Shown piece after piece: positions 63,433 through 64,000 of a stretch of DNA of 64,000 nucleotides. The notes under the pieces were generated by a model. That model saw nothing but the letters and a program-made list of their open reading frames with translations, was not told the origin of the DNA and searched no databases. The DNA comes from Callipepla californica brunnescens (Eukaryota > Chordata > Aves > Galliformes > Odontophoridae), in NCBI GenBank assembly GCA_023055505.1, contig JALIRH010000008.1, positions 6,945,775 through 7,009,774 of the forward strand, given 5' to 3'. Both the position numbers and the translations under genes were made by a program. Each line of letters starts with the position of its first letter. Positions within the stretch are counted from its first letter, which is position 1.

Positions 63433-64000
63433 TCATATAAACATCCTCCATACATTCATATTCCATATGAACCCTCAGCTAGGCAATTTCAAAGTCAGCA
63501 GAAAAAAAAAACAGCAGTTGCTTGACTGAAGGACAGGCTTTGTGTAATTGCTTTCCAACACCTCAGTGCCACACACACTGTTATTTTCCATAAATCCCGG
63601 TCAAGGTCAGAGAGTCATTAATGTCTGCTACAGGAGGTGCTTTAGAGGGGAAGCATCTTCCCATTACGCTTCTCCTACACACACCAGATATTAACTAAAA
63701 GCGGCTCAAGGAAAAATATCTCTTGTTTAAAACTCAGAGGGCTGAGTGAACTTGAAGCCCAGCCAGCTCCCAGGGCCAGGAGGGGGATGCAGGTCCTGCA
63801 GCAGGGAGCACTGAGCTCTCCTGTGGCTCTGCGACAAGTGCGGGCCCCGCTCCGCTGCCCTGAGTCACTTCTGCCCAGCAAGCTTTTGTCAGACATCTAA
63901 AGTCTTCATCAATCCTAACTCTGACCCAAGGATCACAGGGGAAGATGGATGAGGAAACGGACAACCTCTGACCTCTCCTTGTATTTGTCCTGCCACAGTC

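Overview
The window is vertebrate nuclear DNA, most likely from a galliform bird such as chicken. It holds one recognisable gene, running right to left on the minus strand: the Eph receptor tyrosine kinase EPHA4 (Cek8 in chicken). Five coding exons with GT/AG borders can be placed to the base. They have compatible phases and together give one continuous protein: the end of the cysteine-rich region, both fibronectin type III repeats, and the transmembrane segment. Avian origin is inferred from the EphA4 residues, a CR1 LINE 3' end near 4.8 kb, and the otherwise very low interspersed-repeat content. EPHA4 lies on chromosome 9 in chicken (established knowledge, not visible here).

Layout, in transcription order (high to low coordinate): 64000-36403 is intronic, part of the intron before exon 4; exon 4 (cysteine-rich end) is 36402-36247; a 13.0 kb intron follows; exon 5 (first FNIII) is 23244-22906; an 18.4 kb intron follows; exon 6 (start of second FNIII) is 4513-4389; a 1.16 kb intron; exon 7 (rest of second FNIII) is 3226-3067; a 1.07 kb intron; exon 8 (transmembrane) is 1998-1887; then at least 1.9 kb of the next intron. 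Exon numbers assume the usual Eph gene structure. The ligand-binding exon, signal peptide and promoter lie beyond 64000. The juxtamembrane, kinase, SAM and 3' UTR exons lie below position 1.

The rest is about 63 kb of intron. I find no second gene, RNA gene, intact transposon, CRISPR array or bacterial-type feature. The many 60-186 codon open frames do not look coding. The introns hold homopolymer and dinucleotide runs, one short CR1 tail, a 24-bp perfect palindrome, a 12-bp-arm hairpin, and several AT-rich blocks of homeodomain, POU, SOX or FOX-like words that may be enhancers. The enhancer calls are low-confidence guesses from composition.

The observation most worth testing lies just past the exon 5 donor. 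Read-through adds 16 codons and reaches a stop that overlaps a canonical AATAAA, which would give a secreted, membrane-free EphA4 ectodomain if that signal is used. I see no previously undescribed biological system.
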